64,000 nt of DNA, from the NCBI RefSeq assembly GCF_005503625.1, contig NZ_SCMX01000016.1, positions 40,440 through 104,439 of the forward strand, given 5' to 3'. Positions 1 through 9,099 of the stretch are shown here, piece by piece. The notes beneath the pieces are model-generated. The model was not told the origin of the DNA and ran no database searches. It saw nothing but the letters and a program-made list of their open reading frames with translations. This stretch comes from Cupriavidus sp. 2SB (GTDB lineage: Bacteria; Pseudomonadota; Gammaproteobacteria; Burkholderiales; Burkholderiaceae). Position numbers and translations under genes: made by a program. The stretch's first letter is position 1. Each line of letters opens with the position of its first letter.

Positions 1-117
1 TCAGGCGCCGAATCGCTGATCAACCAGCTGCTGCAGGACCCGGCTTTGCTGCAGGCACTGGCCAAGGCGCCAAGGCCCCAGGCCACCGAGGGCGATAGCG
101 ACGTAGCCCAATCCTGA
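1..117 (+). CDS. tssB: T6SS sheath small subunit TssB (VipA/ImpB), C-terminal end only
   Basis: The window opens inside this gene; only the last 38 codons and a TGA stop are visible. The tail contains SLINQLLQDPALLQALAK, which fits the conserved C-terminus of TssB/VipA, followed by a short acidic end. TssB pairs with TssC to build the contractile cytoplasmic sheath. The identification rests mainly on context: tssC starts about 60 bases downstream on the same strand, the usual tssB-tssC order. Confidence 0.8.
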   Translation, partial: SGAESLINQLLQDPALLQALAKAPRPQATEGDSDVAQS

Positions 118-175
118 CTGAAACAGCTGAAGAGATTCAGCGTCTTCGTGATCCAAACCATTGATCGAGCAATCC

Positions 176-1669
176 ATGGCTTCCGCACAGCAGCATCAAG
201 AACAGACCATCACGACCGTTGATCAGAGCGACTTCGCGTCACTGATCAACCGCGAATTCTCGCCCAAGACCGACCAGGCCCGTGAAGCGGTCGATCTGGC
301 CGTCAAGACGCTTGCCGAACAGGCCCTGAAGTCAACCTTCACGATGAGCGACGATGCCTACAAGAGCATCGAATCCATTATTGGTGCCATCGACACCAAA
401 CTCTCCGAGCAGATCAACCTCATCCTGCACCATCAGGACTTCCAGAAGCTGGAGTCCGCGTGGCGCGGCCTGCACCACCTGGTCTCGAACACGGAGACCG
501 ATGACAAGCTGCGTATCCGCGTGATGGATATGTCGAAGGAAGAACTACGCCGAACCCTGCGGCGCTACAAGGGCATCGGCTGGGATCAGAGCCCCTTTTT
601 CAAGCGAATCTATGAAGAAGAGTATGGTCAGCTTGGGGGCGAGCCGTACGGCTGCCTCGTTGCCGACTACTACTTCGACCACACACCTCCCGATGTGGAG
701 TTGCTCAGCTCGATGGCCAAGATCTCGGCCGCTGCCCACGCGCCGTTTATCGCTGGCGCGTCTCCATCCGTACTGCAGATGGATTCCTGGCAAGAGCTGG
801 CTAACCCGCGCGATCTGTCCAAGATCTTCCAGAACCTGGAGTACGCGCCGTGGAACAGCTTGCGCAACTCGGAGGACGCACGCTACGTGGGTCTTGCGAT
901 GCCGCGATACCTGGCCCGTTTGCCGTATGGCATCAAAACCAATCCCGTGGATGAGTTCGATTTCGAGGAGGACATCGACGGCGCAGACCATCGCAAGTAC
1001 GTGTGGAGCAATGCGGCCTATGCGATGGCGGTCAATATCAACCGATCATTCAAGCTCTATGGCTGGTGCACGCTGATTCGGGGTGTGGAAAGCGGTGGCG
1101 TGGTGGAAAACCTGCCTTGCCACAGCTTTCCAACGGATGATGGCGGTATCGACATGAAGTGCCCAACCGAGATCGCCATCTCGGATCGGCGCGAGGCCGA
1201 ACTGTCGAAAAACGGCTTCATCTCGTTGGTGCATCGGAAGAACACCGACTATGCCGCCTTCATTGGTGCACAGTCATTGCAGAAGCCAGCCGAGTATTAC
1301 GATGCAGACGCTACGGCCAACGCCAACCTGTCGGCTCGATTGCCGTATCTGTTCGCATGCTCGCGCTTTGCGCACTACCTCAAATGCATCGTCCGCGACA
1401 AGATCGGGGCGTTCAAGGAGCGCGAGGACATGCAGCGCTGGCTCAACGAATGGATCATGAACTACGTTGACGCCGATCCGGCCAACTCGTCGCAGGAAAC
1501 CAAGGCCCGTCGCCCGTTGGCCGCCGCCGAAGTAGTGGTCGAGGAGACGGACGGCAACCCGGGCTACTACAGCGCGAAGTTCTTCCTGCGCCCGCACTTC
1601 CAGCTCGAAGGCCTGACCGTCTCGCTGCGACTCGTGGCGCGTCTGCCTTCGGTCAAGGACGCCGCCTAA
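176..1669 (+). CDS. tssC: T6SS sheath large subunit TssC (VipB/ImpC)
   Basis: Encodes 497 residues, the usual TssC length. With TssB it forms the contractile sheath that drives the Hcp tube out of the cell. Family landmarks are WRGLHHLV near the N-terminal third, the ISAAAHAPFIAGASP region, and a C-terminal stretch ending in FFLRPHFQLEGLTVSLRLVARLP. An in-frame TTG lies 15 bases upstream at 161, but the ATG at 176 is preferred because it gives the standard MAS-type start; no strong Shine-Dalgarno sequence decides between them. It lies between tssB and hcp in one transcription direction. Confidence 0.95.
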   Translation: MASAQQHQEQTITTVDQSDFASLINREFSPKTDQAREAVDLAVKTLAEQALKSTFTMSDDAYKSIESIIGAIDTKLSEQINLILHHQDFQKLESAWRGLHHLVSNTETDDKLRIRVMDMSKEELRRTLRRYKGIGWDQSPFFKRIYEEEYGQLGGEPYGCLVADYYFDHTPPDVELLSSMAKISAAAHAPFIAGASPSVLQMDSWQELANPRDLSKIFQNLEYAPWNSLRNSEDARYVGLAMPRYLARLPYGIKTNPVDEFDFEEDIDGADHRKYVWSNAAYAMAVNINRSFKLYGWCTLIRGVESGGVVENLPCHSFPTDDGGIDMKCPTEIAISDRREAELSKNGFISLVHRKNTDYAAFIGAQSLQKPAEYYDADATANANLSARLPYLFACSRFAHYLKCIVRDKIGAFKEREDMQRWLNEWIMNYVDADPANSSQETKARRPLAAAEVVVEETDGNPGYYSAKFFLRPHFQLEGLTVSLRLVARLPSVKDAA

Positions 1670-1764
1670 GGCATCCAAGAGAATCTTCGCAGCGCCCAAC
1701 GGGCAGCCGGCGAGCACGGTCTGCGGGGCAACTGTGGCTTTGTTGGTAGTACCTATCTCAACGT

Positions 1765-1771
1765 AAAGGAG
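1765..1771 (+). promoter_or_regulatory. Strong ribosome binding site of hcp
   Basis: AAAGGAG lies 7 bases before the hcp ATG and is the clearest Shine-Dalgarno sequence in the T6SS locus. This fits the large amount of Hcp these systems make. Confidence 0.75.
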
Positions 1772-1778
1772 CTTTGTA

Positions 1779-2264
1779 ATGGCACAGGACATCTTCCTGA
1801 AGATCAATGGGATCGACGGCGAATCGCAGGATTCGTCGCATAAGAACGAGATTGAAGTGCTGGCTTGGGAGTGGAGCATCGAGCAGCAGTCGAACATGCA
1901 TGCCGGCAGCGGTGGCGGCGCGGGCAAGGCCACAGTGTCCGACCTGAAGTTCGATCACTTCATCGATCGTGCTTCGCCGAACCTGATGAAGTACTGCCTG
2001 ACCGGCAAGCATATCAACGAGGCTGTACTGGTGGTCCGCAAGGCCGGTGGCAACCCTTTGGAGTTTCTGAAACTCACCATGACGGACGTGCTGGTCACCC
2101 AGGTGGCGCCGAGGGGTTCGGTGGACGATGAGGTTCGTATGCGTGAGTCCGTGGCGCTCTCGTTCTCGAAAATCAAGCAGGAGTACGTTGTGCAGAACGC
2201 CCAGGGCGGTAGCGGTGGTGCGGTGACGGCCGGCTACGACATCAAGGGCAACAAGGAAGCTTGA
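1779..2264 (+). CDS. hcp: T6SS inner-tube protein Hcp (TssD)
   Basis: Encodes 161 residues, normal for Hcp1-type proteins. Hcp hexamers stack into the tube expelled by the TssBC sheath and can also carry effectors. The N-terminus MAQDIFLKINGIDGES, the SWEWS-like segment EVLAWEWSIEQQS and the glycine-rich loop GSGGGAGKATVSDLKFDH are typical of the family. A strong AAGGAG supports the start. It is followed by a perfect 16-bp hairpin before vgrG, which may let hcp transcripts accumulate above those of downstream genes. Confidence 0.95.
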   Translation: MAQDIFLKINGIDGESQDSSHKNEIEVLAWEWSIEQQSNMHAGSGGGAGKATVSDLKFDHFIDRASPNLMKYCLTGKHINEAVLVVRKAGGNPLEFLKLTMTDVLVTQVAPRGSVDDEVRMRESVALSFSKIKQEYVVQNAQGGSGGAVTAGYDIKGNKEA

Positions 2265-2271
2265 TAAATGC

Positions 2272-2308
2272 GCCTGCCGAAGCGCATCCAACATGCGCTT
2301 CGGCAGGC
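2272..2308 (+). terminator. Perfect 16-bp hairpin between hcp and vgrG
   Basis: GCCTGCCGAAGCGCAT (2272-2287) and its exact complement (2293-2308) enclose the loop CCAAC. No T-run follows, so it is not a classical intrinsic terminator. It begins 8 bases after the hcp stop codon. It could act as an mRNA 3'-end stabiliser, a processing site, or a partial attenuator setting the hcp to vgrG ratio. The structure is certain; the function is inferred. Confidence 0.6.
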
Positions 2309-2352
2309 TATGCGAGCTTCCGTATGCGAAGCGTTCGTTGTGCAGGAGAACC

Positions 2353-5031
2353 ATGAATGCCTCGTTGAATCTGCCGGGTACGGCTGACCGCTTCGATAGC
2401 CGTACCGTCATGCTGAAGGGCGACGGTCTTCCGGCATTGATGGGGCAGTCTGCGCTTACGGTTGCGCGCGTCGAAGGGCGCGAAGACCTCTGCGAATTGT
2501 TCGAGTACCGTGTCACGCTCAAGACGCCAGATAGTCTGAACGCCGTCGTTGGACCTGCCGCAAACCTGGACATGTCTGCGTTGCAGGGTCGGGAACTGAC
2601 GATTGTCATTGAGCTGGATGGGAGCGGAACGGGCCGGACGGCGCGCATCGGTTCAGGCAGCCGCGAGATTTCCGGGCTTGTCACCGAGGTGAAAGGGCCG
2701 ACCAGCGAGGGGCGTTGTTTCGCCTATACGCTGACGCTCCGTCCGTGGCTGTTCCTGGCGTCGCTCACATCGGACCACAAGATATTTCAGCAGAAGACAG
2801 TCATCGAGATACTCGATGAATTGCTGGTCGACTATGCGTTCCCGATGGAAAAGCGCTTGGATGTGGCGCGCTATCCGGCGCGCGAGTACCAGGTCCAGTA
2901 CGGCGAGACCGACTACACCTTCTTCAAGCGGCTGACTGAAGAATGGGGAATCAGCTTCTTTTTCGAACATTCGGACGGCCGCCATCGGCTGGTGCTGACG
3001 GATGGTAACGGTGCCTTCCGCAAGCCCGTGAGCGCTGCATATCACGCGGTGCGGTGGCACGATTCGACGGGGCGAATCGACGAGGAGCATCTCTACGAGT
3101 TCTCGACGATCGACTCGCTCGTTTCGGGCGCGTGGGTTTCAAACGACTACGATTTCGGCAAGCCTCGGGCAGACCTTAGCGTCGGGACGCGGGATGCGCG
3201 TCGCACGGCGCACGCTGAACACGAGGTCTACGAGTGGCCGGGGGATTACGCGCAGCCTGCCACTGGCAAGGATCCATGGAAGGAAGGGGACATGCTCTCC
3301 CGTGTCCGCCTGGAAGCGCTGCGCCAACACGGCACCCGGGTGGCGGGGAAGGGGAACCTTCGAGGGCTACCGGCGGGATGTACCTTCACACTCGCGCACC
3401 ATCCCCAGGAAGCTGCCAACACCGAGTACCTGGTCTTCGCCACGCATCTGACGCTCGAGGATGTGGCGGAAGAATCCGGACAGCCGCAGCGCTGGGCGTG
3501 CGTATTCGCATTCGAAGCCCAGGTAACGAAGGAGGTCTATCGTCCGGGCCGGGAAGTGATGAAGCCCCGCACGCATGGACCGCAGACCGCGATGGTCGTG
3601 GGACCCGCAGACCAGCAGATCTGGGTGGACGAGTACGGACGCGTGAAAGTCCAGTTTCACTGGGATCGGATCGGACAGCGCAACGAGAATAGTTCCTGCT
3701 GGCTACGCCAGTCCTCCGCCTGGCAGGGCAACCAGTTCGGCGCGAGCCACTTGCCGCGTATCGGACAAGAAGTGATCGTGGATTTCATGAACGGCGATCC
3801 GGACTGCCCGATCATCATTGGGCGAGTGCCCAATCGCGTGAATATGCCGCAATGGGAGTTGCCGAGCCAGCATGCGTTGTCAGGGTTCCGCAGCAAGGAA
3901 CTCCACGGCGAACGACACAATACCTTCCTGCAGGACGACACGGATGGGCAGATCCAGACACAGATCGGCAGCGACCACCACGCGTCACTGCTGAGCCTCG
4001 GCTATATCACGCGCGTTGCCGATGCAGAGGGACGGAAGGAAAAGCGAGGGGAAGGTTTTGAGTTGCGCACCGACGGATGGGGCGTACTTCGCGCGGGTCA
4101 GGGCATGCTCGTCAGTACCGAAGCTCGCCCCGATGCGCAGGGGCACCACAAGGACATGCACGAAACCGTGCAACGACTCGCGCGCGCAGACGAGACCCAG
4201 AGGAGCCTCGGTGATCAGGCCACACACCAGAAGGCGCAATCCGGCGAGCAACTTGACGTCGCCCAGGCGCTCAAGACGCTCAGCGACGAGATCCGTGGCA
4301 AGGGCGAACAGGGGGAACTGAGCGCGCCGCACCTCGTAGTGGCGAGCCCCGCAGGCATCGTGAGCGCCGCGACGGAAACCACGCACCTGCACAGTGGCCG
4401 GCACACGGCGATCACGACAGGCGGGCATCTGTCGATGGCTGCGGGAAAGAGCTTTCTCGGCAGTGTCACGGATCGTGCGGTGCTGTTCGCCCAGAAGCTG
4501 GGCATGCGCCTATTCGCCGCCAAAGGGAAGATTGACATCCAGGCCCAGTCCGACGACATCGAGATCATCGCCCAGAAGGTACTCAAGCTCATCAGTGTCT
4601 CTGCGGTGGTGGAGATTGCCGCGAAGAAGGAGATTCTGATCAACGGCGGCAGCAGCTACATCCGCATCAACGCGAGCGGAATCGAGCATGGCACCAAGGG
4701 GAGTTGGAGGGCGCATGCCGCGTTGCATGAGATGCCGGGGCCAATCACTCTTCCCTACAAGCTGCCCGCGCTTCGACCGGGATATCGCGCTCAGTATGTT
4801 TTGCAGAATAAGACTGACGGTCAGGCCGTTCCCAACTTTCCCTATCGCATCAAGACCGCTTCCGGACGAGTGATAGCGGGTCTTAGCAATAGCGACGGCG
4901 AAACACTGGAGCTGTTCTCTGCAACCGCCGAAGACGTGACATTGGACGTCCCGCAGCCAGATTCGCAACAAACGGAAGCGTGGCACCTTGCCGGGGGTGG
5001 GAGCAACCAGATCGGGCGGGACTATTACTGA
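2353..5031 (+). CDS. vgrG: T6SS spike protein VgrG (TssI) with DUF2345 and C-terminal extension
   Basis: Encodes 892 residues. VgrG trimers form the puncturing spike on the Hcp tube. The gp27-like N-terminal part covers roughly residues 30-360. A gp5 OB-fold part runs from about 413 (AMVVGPADQQIWVDEYGRVK) to about 492 (VPNRVNMPQW), followed by the ALSGFRSKELHGERHNT spike segment. A DUF2345 region spans about 616-795. The last ~95 residues look like an effector-adaptor extension. The open frame begins at 2293 inside the hairpin, but the ATG at 2353 follows AGGAGA and starts the family N-terminus, so it is preferred. The next gene is the effector, suggesting a dedicated carrier. Confidence 0.95.
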   Translation: MNASLNLPGTADRFDSRTVMLKGDGLPALMGQSALTVARVEGREDLCELFEYRVTLKTPDSLNAVVGPAANLDMSALQGRELTIVIELDGSGTGRTARIGSGSREISGLVTEVKGPTSEGRCFAYTLTLRPWLFLASLTSDHKIFQQKTVIEILDELLVDYAFPMEKRLDVARYPAREYQVQYGETDYTFFKRLTEEWGISFFFEHSDGRHRLVLTDGNGAFRKPVSAAYHAVRWHDSTGRIDEEHLYEFSTIDSLVSGAWVSNDYDFGKPRADLSVGTRDARRTAHAEHEVYEWPGDYAQPATGKDPWKEGDMLSRVRLEALRQHGTRVAGKGNLRGLPAGCTFTLAHHPQEAANTEYLVFATHLTLEDVAEESGQPQRWACVFAFEAQVTKEVYRPGREVMKPRTHGPQTAMVVGPADQQIWVDEYGRVKVQFHWDRIGQRNENSSCWLRQSSAWQGNQFGASHLPRIGQEVIVDFMNGDPDCPIIIGRVPNRVNMPQWELPSQHALSGFRSKELHGERHNTFLQDDTDGQIQTQIGSDHHASLLSLGYITRVADAEGRKEKRGEGFELRTDGWGVLRAGQGMLVSTEARPDAQGHHKDMHETVQRLARADETQRSLGDQATHQKAQSGEQLDVAQALKTLSDEIRGKGEQGELSAPHLVVASPAGIVSAATETTHLHSGRHTAITTGGHLSMAAGKSFLGSVTDRAVLFAQKLGMRLFAAKGKIDIQAQSDDIEIIAQKVLKLISVSAVVEIAAKKEILINGGSSYIRINASGIEHGTKGSWRAHAALHEMPGPITLPYKLPALRPGYRAQYVLQNKTDGQAVPNFPYRIKTASGRVIAGLSNSDGETLELFSATAEDVTLDVPQPDSQQTEAWHLAGGGSNQIGRDYY

Positions 5032-5045
5032 GGCAAGGCATTCAG

Positions 5046-6230
5046 ATGAACATCACGTACAGGACTGTGGGAACCGCTTGCACCACACTGGAGGAGCGTA
5101 AGGAGTATGGGCGCATTCTCCCTGCCGATAAGGGCTATCTCACCGAGAAGGCAGAATATGCGCTGCGATTCCCGCGAATCCGAACAGTTCGCAAGAAGGA
5201 TGGCACCACGACCCAGGCATTGTTACAACAGCTTGTAGTAAGCGCTGCGATTCGCGCCGATGAATTCCTCGCGGATTTCTACTGGCACTACAAGGCTGAG
5301 GTTTGCTTTGATATGAGTTATATCCCGCCAAAGCCGTTTCTGAGCAAAGGAAACGTTGCAGAGGGGCCAAGCCGTCGACATAGCCTTAACCCGTTTCCCC
5401 CGGGGTACATTGCTGGCTTCTTGCGTCGGCCGGATATCATTATTGTCGAAAGCTCCAATGTCAGATGGCCCGGGCTACCAACCTCTGACCATGAAGGCAG
5501 TGTTCATCCAGGTAATTTGCGCCGTGTTGTGGAAATGAAATTTCCAGGTGATTTGCTACCCGAGGAGCAGAGAGACGCATACTTGCAGATCGCTGGGGAT
5601 GACGCTCGACGATTAGTTATCGTGGATGTGAATGACTGCTACGGCGATCTGAAGAGGGTTCGGCAAGAGCTCCAACAATCCTCTTCGGTGCCGCTTCCGT
5701 TTCCGAATGATGACCGAACACGAGCACCAGTTCGGTCACGCAGTCCCATAGCCGAGCCCGCGTTCTATGAACAATGGCTAAATCAGATCCATGACGATGT
5801 GGAAAACATCAGTAGAGATGTGAAGTCTCTTATCGACGAAGCTCGTCGAGGTATCCGTGACTTGTCTGTCGAAACGCAGGCGTGGTTACGACGCCAGGCC
5901 GCATGGCTTTTCGAAGCCGGAAAGTGGATTCGAGATGCCGCAACCGGTACGTGGATCTGGATCAATGAGAGCGGCCAGGCAGTAGTACGTTGGACGCAGG
6001 AGATCCTGATCGCCGCCTGGCGAGAGGTCCAGCGACAGACCGATCTGGCGTGGGAACAAATCAAGGAAATCGATTGGGGACAAATCGTCATCACGGTTGC
6101 CGCGACGGTAGCAGTGGTGGCATTGGCGCTTGCCGGCGCCATTGTTGTTGTCGCCATTTCAGAAGCGCTGCTTGCAGCACTGCTGGCGCTGCTGGCTATC
6201 GGGAGCGCGGGAGCCTTGGCTACTGCCTGA
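5046..6230 (+). CDS. Putative T6SS antibacterial effector: VRR-NUC-type PD-(D/E)xK nuclease with C-terminal membrane segments
   Basis: Encodes 394 residues; I did not find a specific gene name to trust. The middle carries a PD-(D/E)xK-like core: RRPDIII (D130) and VVEMKF (E163, K165), followed by EEQRDAYLQIAG, which resembles the QxxxY part of VRR-NUC domains. This predicts DNA cleavage in a target cell. Residues about 222-340 are charged and tryptophan-rich. The last ~48 residues are very hydrophobic, enough for two membrane segments, which is unusual for a nuclease. It sits between vgrG and DUF3396 genes; TseV effectors (VRR-NUC) are known to pair with DUF3396/TsiV immunity proteins. The nuclease assignment is from motifs only. 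Confidence 0.8.
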   Translation: MNITYRTVGTACTTLEERKEYGRILPADKGYLTEKAEYALRFPRIRTVRKKDGTTTQALLQQLVVSAAIRADEFLADFYWHYKAEVCFDMSYIPPKPFLSKGNVAEGPSRRHSLNPFPPGYIAGFLRRPDIIIVESSNVRWPGLPTSDHEGSVHPGNLRRVVEMKFPGDLLPEEQRDAYLQIAGDDARRLVIVDVNDCYGDLKRVRQELQQSSSVPLPFPNDDRTRAPVRSRSPIAEPAFYEQWLNQIHDDVENISRDVKSLIDEARRGIRDLSVETQAWLRRQAAWLFEAGKWIRDAATGTWIWINESGQAVVRWTQEILIAAWREVQRQTDLAWEQIKEIDWGQIVITVAATVAVVALALAGAIVVVAISEALLAALLALLAIGSAGALATA

Positions 6231-6254
6231 CCCCTCTTCGTTCTCCATCTACAT

Positions 6255-7454
6255 ATGACCTCGATCACGATGCCATTCTCGCCGCTGACACCCACCGAAG
6301 CCATGGAACGCTACGGCCACGAACTGACCTTCGCAGACCCATCGGATGATAGTCGCATAGTCGTTCGTCCTGCACTGATTGGCACGCTGTTCTTTGAGCG
6401 GGGATCACAACCGGCCATACGGCAGGCTTTGCTGCATTGCTTCGACAAATTTCGCGCGTCGTATGGAGACAAGTTGAGTGGCGGAAGAATGGCCGACACA
6501 AAGTACTCGCGCAAGACGATTAAAGGCATTGAGTCGATGCGACAGCACATCGTGTCGACTGATATTAATCGAACGGTTGAATTTGTACTTTGTGATGCAG
6601 TGAATCATATGACCGCACCGGAGTATTTGGTTAAATCTTTGACCAAACAAAATCTTTTAGAAGAAAAGTATGGTGTACTCTCGTACATAAAATTCATACT
6701 GCCGTGGTCATTCGCGGAAAGTGAGCAAGGACTGGCGCAGTACCACGCCTTCATGAGTTTCTGCTGTACAACACTTCCGGTCAGAGGCGGATATGGCGGA
6801 CTGTCCGCGGTCCTACCCTATGACTTCGATCGGTACATGCCGATGGAGTATCAACTTGCGCAACGCTTCACGGGTCTCGAGGTCGACTCGTGGGGCTTCG
6901 CGGAGAACCGCCAGTTCGAAGCGGGTTATATCAAAAGCACCAACTGGTACACCGTACTTGGCGAGCCCTTCGTTGAAAAGTTGGGCGGCGAGCAAACGGT
7001 ACGAGAGCGTCTTGCCCGCGAGGACATCGACATCGAGCGTTGTGGCAATGCGCTGATTATCCGGGCGGGACGCTTCCCACTACTGGGCGCACCGGAGGAA
7101 GGCCCGCTTGATCCGTACATCTTCGTGAATCGTGTGATCAAAGGGCTGAGAAATCCGCTTCGAAAATCCATGCATTCCTATATGGAAGGCGTCGAGAGCT
7201 TTGCCGAAGAGGAAACACGGCGGTGGGTTGCGAGATTCGACGAACCGGATGCTCCAATGGATGACGGCACGCCGCAGACGAGTCGAGGAATGTCCGCACT
7301 GCCATTCCAGACGTGTCCCCGTAGCGGACGATGGCTGGCCAACCATTTAGGCAATCAAATCGTCCATGTCAAAGCCGGAGACTTCATGCCAGGACCCGAG
7401 CGTAGCGATGCGGGGAATCAGGTCGTCTGGTACCTCATTCATGAGGCGCAGTGA
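6255..7454 (+). CDS. DUF3396 (TsiV-type) T6SS immunity protein, copy 1
   Basis: Encodes 399 residues with the DUF3396 landmarks of type VI immunity proteins, for example RPALIGTLFFERGS near the start, ILPWSFAE in the middle and GGLSAVLPYDFDRYMP. No signal peptide is seen, so it should stay in the cytoplasm, as expected for protection against a DNA-cutting effector. It begins 24 bases after the nuclease gene, making it the positional partner. Copy 2 at 7492 is nearly identical at both ends but differs clearly at about residues 95-165. GC content drops in that divergent patch. Confidence 0.85.
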   Translation: MTSITMPFSPLTPTEAMERYGHELTFADPSDDSRIVVRPALIGTLFFERGSQPAIRQALLHCFDKFRASYGDKLSGGRMADTKYSRKTIKGIESMRQHIVSTDINRTVEFVLCDAVNHMTAPEYLVKSLTKQNLLEEKYGVLSYIKFILPWSFAESEQGLAQYHAFMSFCCTTLPVRGGYGGLSAVLPYDFDRYMPMEYQLAQRFTGLEVDSWGFAENRQFEAGYIKSTNWYTVLGEPFVEKLGGEQTVRERLAREDIDIERCGNALIIRAGRFPLLGAPEEGPLDPYIFVNRVIKGLRNPLRKSMHSYMEGVESFAEEETRRWVARFDEPDAPMDDGTPQTSRGMSALPFQTCPRSGRWLANHLGNQIVHVKAGDFMPGPERSDAGNQVVWYLIHEAQ

Positions 7455-8697
7455 CGGCTGACTGCTGACTGCCGCTTGCTTTCGCATAAGAATGGATATG
7501 ACTCAAATCGTTACTTCTTTCTCGCCGCTGACACCCACCGAAGCCATTGGGCGCTACGGCCACGAACTGACCTTCGCAGACCCATCGGATGGCAATCGCA
7601 TAGTCATTCGTCCTGCACTGATTGGCACGCTGTTCTTTGAGCGGGGATCTCAACCGGCCATACGGCAGGCATTGCTGCATTGCTTCGACAAATTTCGCGC
7701 ATCGTATGGAGACAAGTTGAGTGGCGGAAGAATGGCCGACACAAAGTACTCACGCAAGACGATTAAAGGCATTGAGTCGATGCGACAGTACATCTTGTCG
7801 ACCGACGTCAACTACGCAGCTGAGTTTGTTTTCTGCGATGCAACGGATTACTACACTGCACCGGAATATTTAATCAAATCGCTTACAGCGCGTGATTATC
7901 ACGAGACGCATTACGGTGACCTGTCTTATATAAAATTCATACTGCCATGGTCTTTCGCAGAACGCGAGGAAGGGTTAGCGCAGTACCACGCCTTCATGAA
8001 TTTCTGCTGTACAACACTTCCGGTCAGAGGCGGATATGGCGGATTGTCCGCGGTCCTACCCTATGACTTCGATCGGTACATGCCGATGGAGTATCAACTT
8101 GCACAACGCTTTACAGGTCTCGAGGTGGACTCGTGGGCCTTTGCAGAAAGCCGCCAGTTCGAAGCGGGTTATATCAAAAGCACCAACTGGTACACCGTAC
8201 TTGGCGAGCCCTTCGTTGAAAAGTTGGGCGGCGAGCAAACGGTACGAGAGCGTCTTGCCCGCGAGGACATCGACATCGAGCGTTGTGGCAATGCGCTGAT
8301 TATCCGGGCGGGACGCTTCCCACTACTGGGCGCACCGGAGGAAGGCCCGCTTGATCCGTACATCTTCGTAAATCGTGTGATCAAAGGACTGAGAAATCCG
8401 CTTCGAAAATCCATGCATTCCTATATGGAAGGCGTCGAGAGCTTTGCCGAAGAGGAAACACGGCGGTGGGTTGCGAGATTCGACGAACCGGATGCCTCAA
8501 TGGATGACGGCACGCCGCAGGCGAGTCGAGGAATGTCCGCACTGCCATTCCAGACGTGTCCCCATAGCGGACGGTGGGTGGCCAACCATCTAGGTAATCA
8601 AATCGTCCACGTCAAAGCCGGGGACGTCATGCCAGGCCCCGAACGTAGCGATGCGGGGAATCAGGTCGTCTGGCACCTCATTCATGACGCGATCTGA
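6262..8697 (+). repeat. Tandem direct repeat of the immunity gene
   Basis: Two units of about 1.2 kb (roughly 6262-7454 and 7505-8697) align over their whole length, with long identical DNA stretches near the 3' ends. One internal patch, roughly 6540-6760 against 7785-8000, is much more diverged. This shows duplication followed by patchy divergence or recombination. Confidence 0.9.
7492..8697 (+). CDS. DUF3396 (TsiV-type) T6SS immunity protein, copy 2
   Basis: Encodes 401 residues, a tandem duplicate of the preceding gene, separated by 37 bases. The C-terminal half is almost unchanged between copies (for example, the stretch from EAGYIKSTNWYTVLGEPF to the end), while the segment around STDVNYAAEFVFCDATDYY differs strongly from STDINRTVEFVLCDAVNHM in copy 1. 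Such duplicates can broaden protection against related effectors of neighbouring strains. Which copy neutralises the adjacent nuclease cannot be decided from sequence. Confidence 0.85.
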   Translation: MDMTQIVTSFSPLTPTEAIGRYGHELTFADPSDGNRIVIRPALIGTLFFERGSQPAIRQALLHCFDKFRASYGDKLSGGRMADTKYSRKTIKGIESMRQYILSTDVNYAAEFVFCDATDYYTAPEYLIKSLTARDYHETHYGDLSYIKFILPWSFAEREEGLAQYHAFMNFCCTTLPVRGGYGGLSAVLPYDFDRYMPMEYQLAQRFTGLEVDSWAFAESRQFEAGYIKSTNWYTVLGEPFVEKLGGEQTVRERLAREDIDIERCGNALIIRAGRFPLLGAPEEGPLDPYIFVNRVIKGLRNPLRKSMHSYMEGVESFAEEETRRWVARFDEPDASMDDGTPQASRGMSALPFQTCPHSGRWVANHLGNQIVHVKAGDVMPGPERSDAGNQVVWHLIHDAI

Positions 8698-8815
8698 ATC
8701 ACGGTGAGGTGCTCGACTGGACCCTGACGGCATCGCGCTCATTGTTCGTGATAGCGGTCAAAGTGAGAACGAACAGCGTGAATTTGACGCAACTTAAAGG
8801 CAGGAGATAGTACAT

Positions 8816-9097
8816 ATGAGTCTGGGCATTATCACGGTTGGTGACACTACCGACCACGGCGGGAAGGTGATCAGCGGGTCTCCGACGCACACCGTAGGCG
8901 GCAAGGCCATTGCGCGCCTCGGTGATCTGGTGGACTGCCCCCAGAAGTATCCAGGCGGTCGTCCGCATGGTGTCAACAAGATTGTAGACGCGCATCCCAC
9001 TGTCACGATGGGTGGCGTTCCCGTTGCCGTGGACGGCTGCCATAGCGAATGTGGTTGCGTGTTGATCGCGAGCGGCAATGCAGCGGTGGGAGACTAG
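8816..9097 (+). CDS. PAAR-domain spike-tip protein
   Basis: Encodes 93 residues, a stand-alone PAAR protein with the motif spacing TVGDTTDHGGKVISGS, SPTHTVGGKAIARLGDLVDC and HPTVTMGGVPVAVDG. PAAR proteins form a cone that caps the VgrG trimer and can recruit effectors. A GGAGA lies about 10 bases before the ATG. It ends 2 bases before tssJ, so the two are probably co-translated. It has no toxic extension of its own. Confidence 0.93.
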   Translation: MSLGIITVGDTTDHGGKVISGSPTHTVGGKAIARLGDLVDCPQKYPGGRPHGVNKIVDAHPTVTMGGVPVAVDGCHSECGCVLIASGNAAVGD

Positions 9098-9099
9098 GA

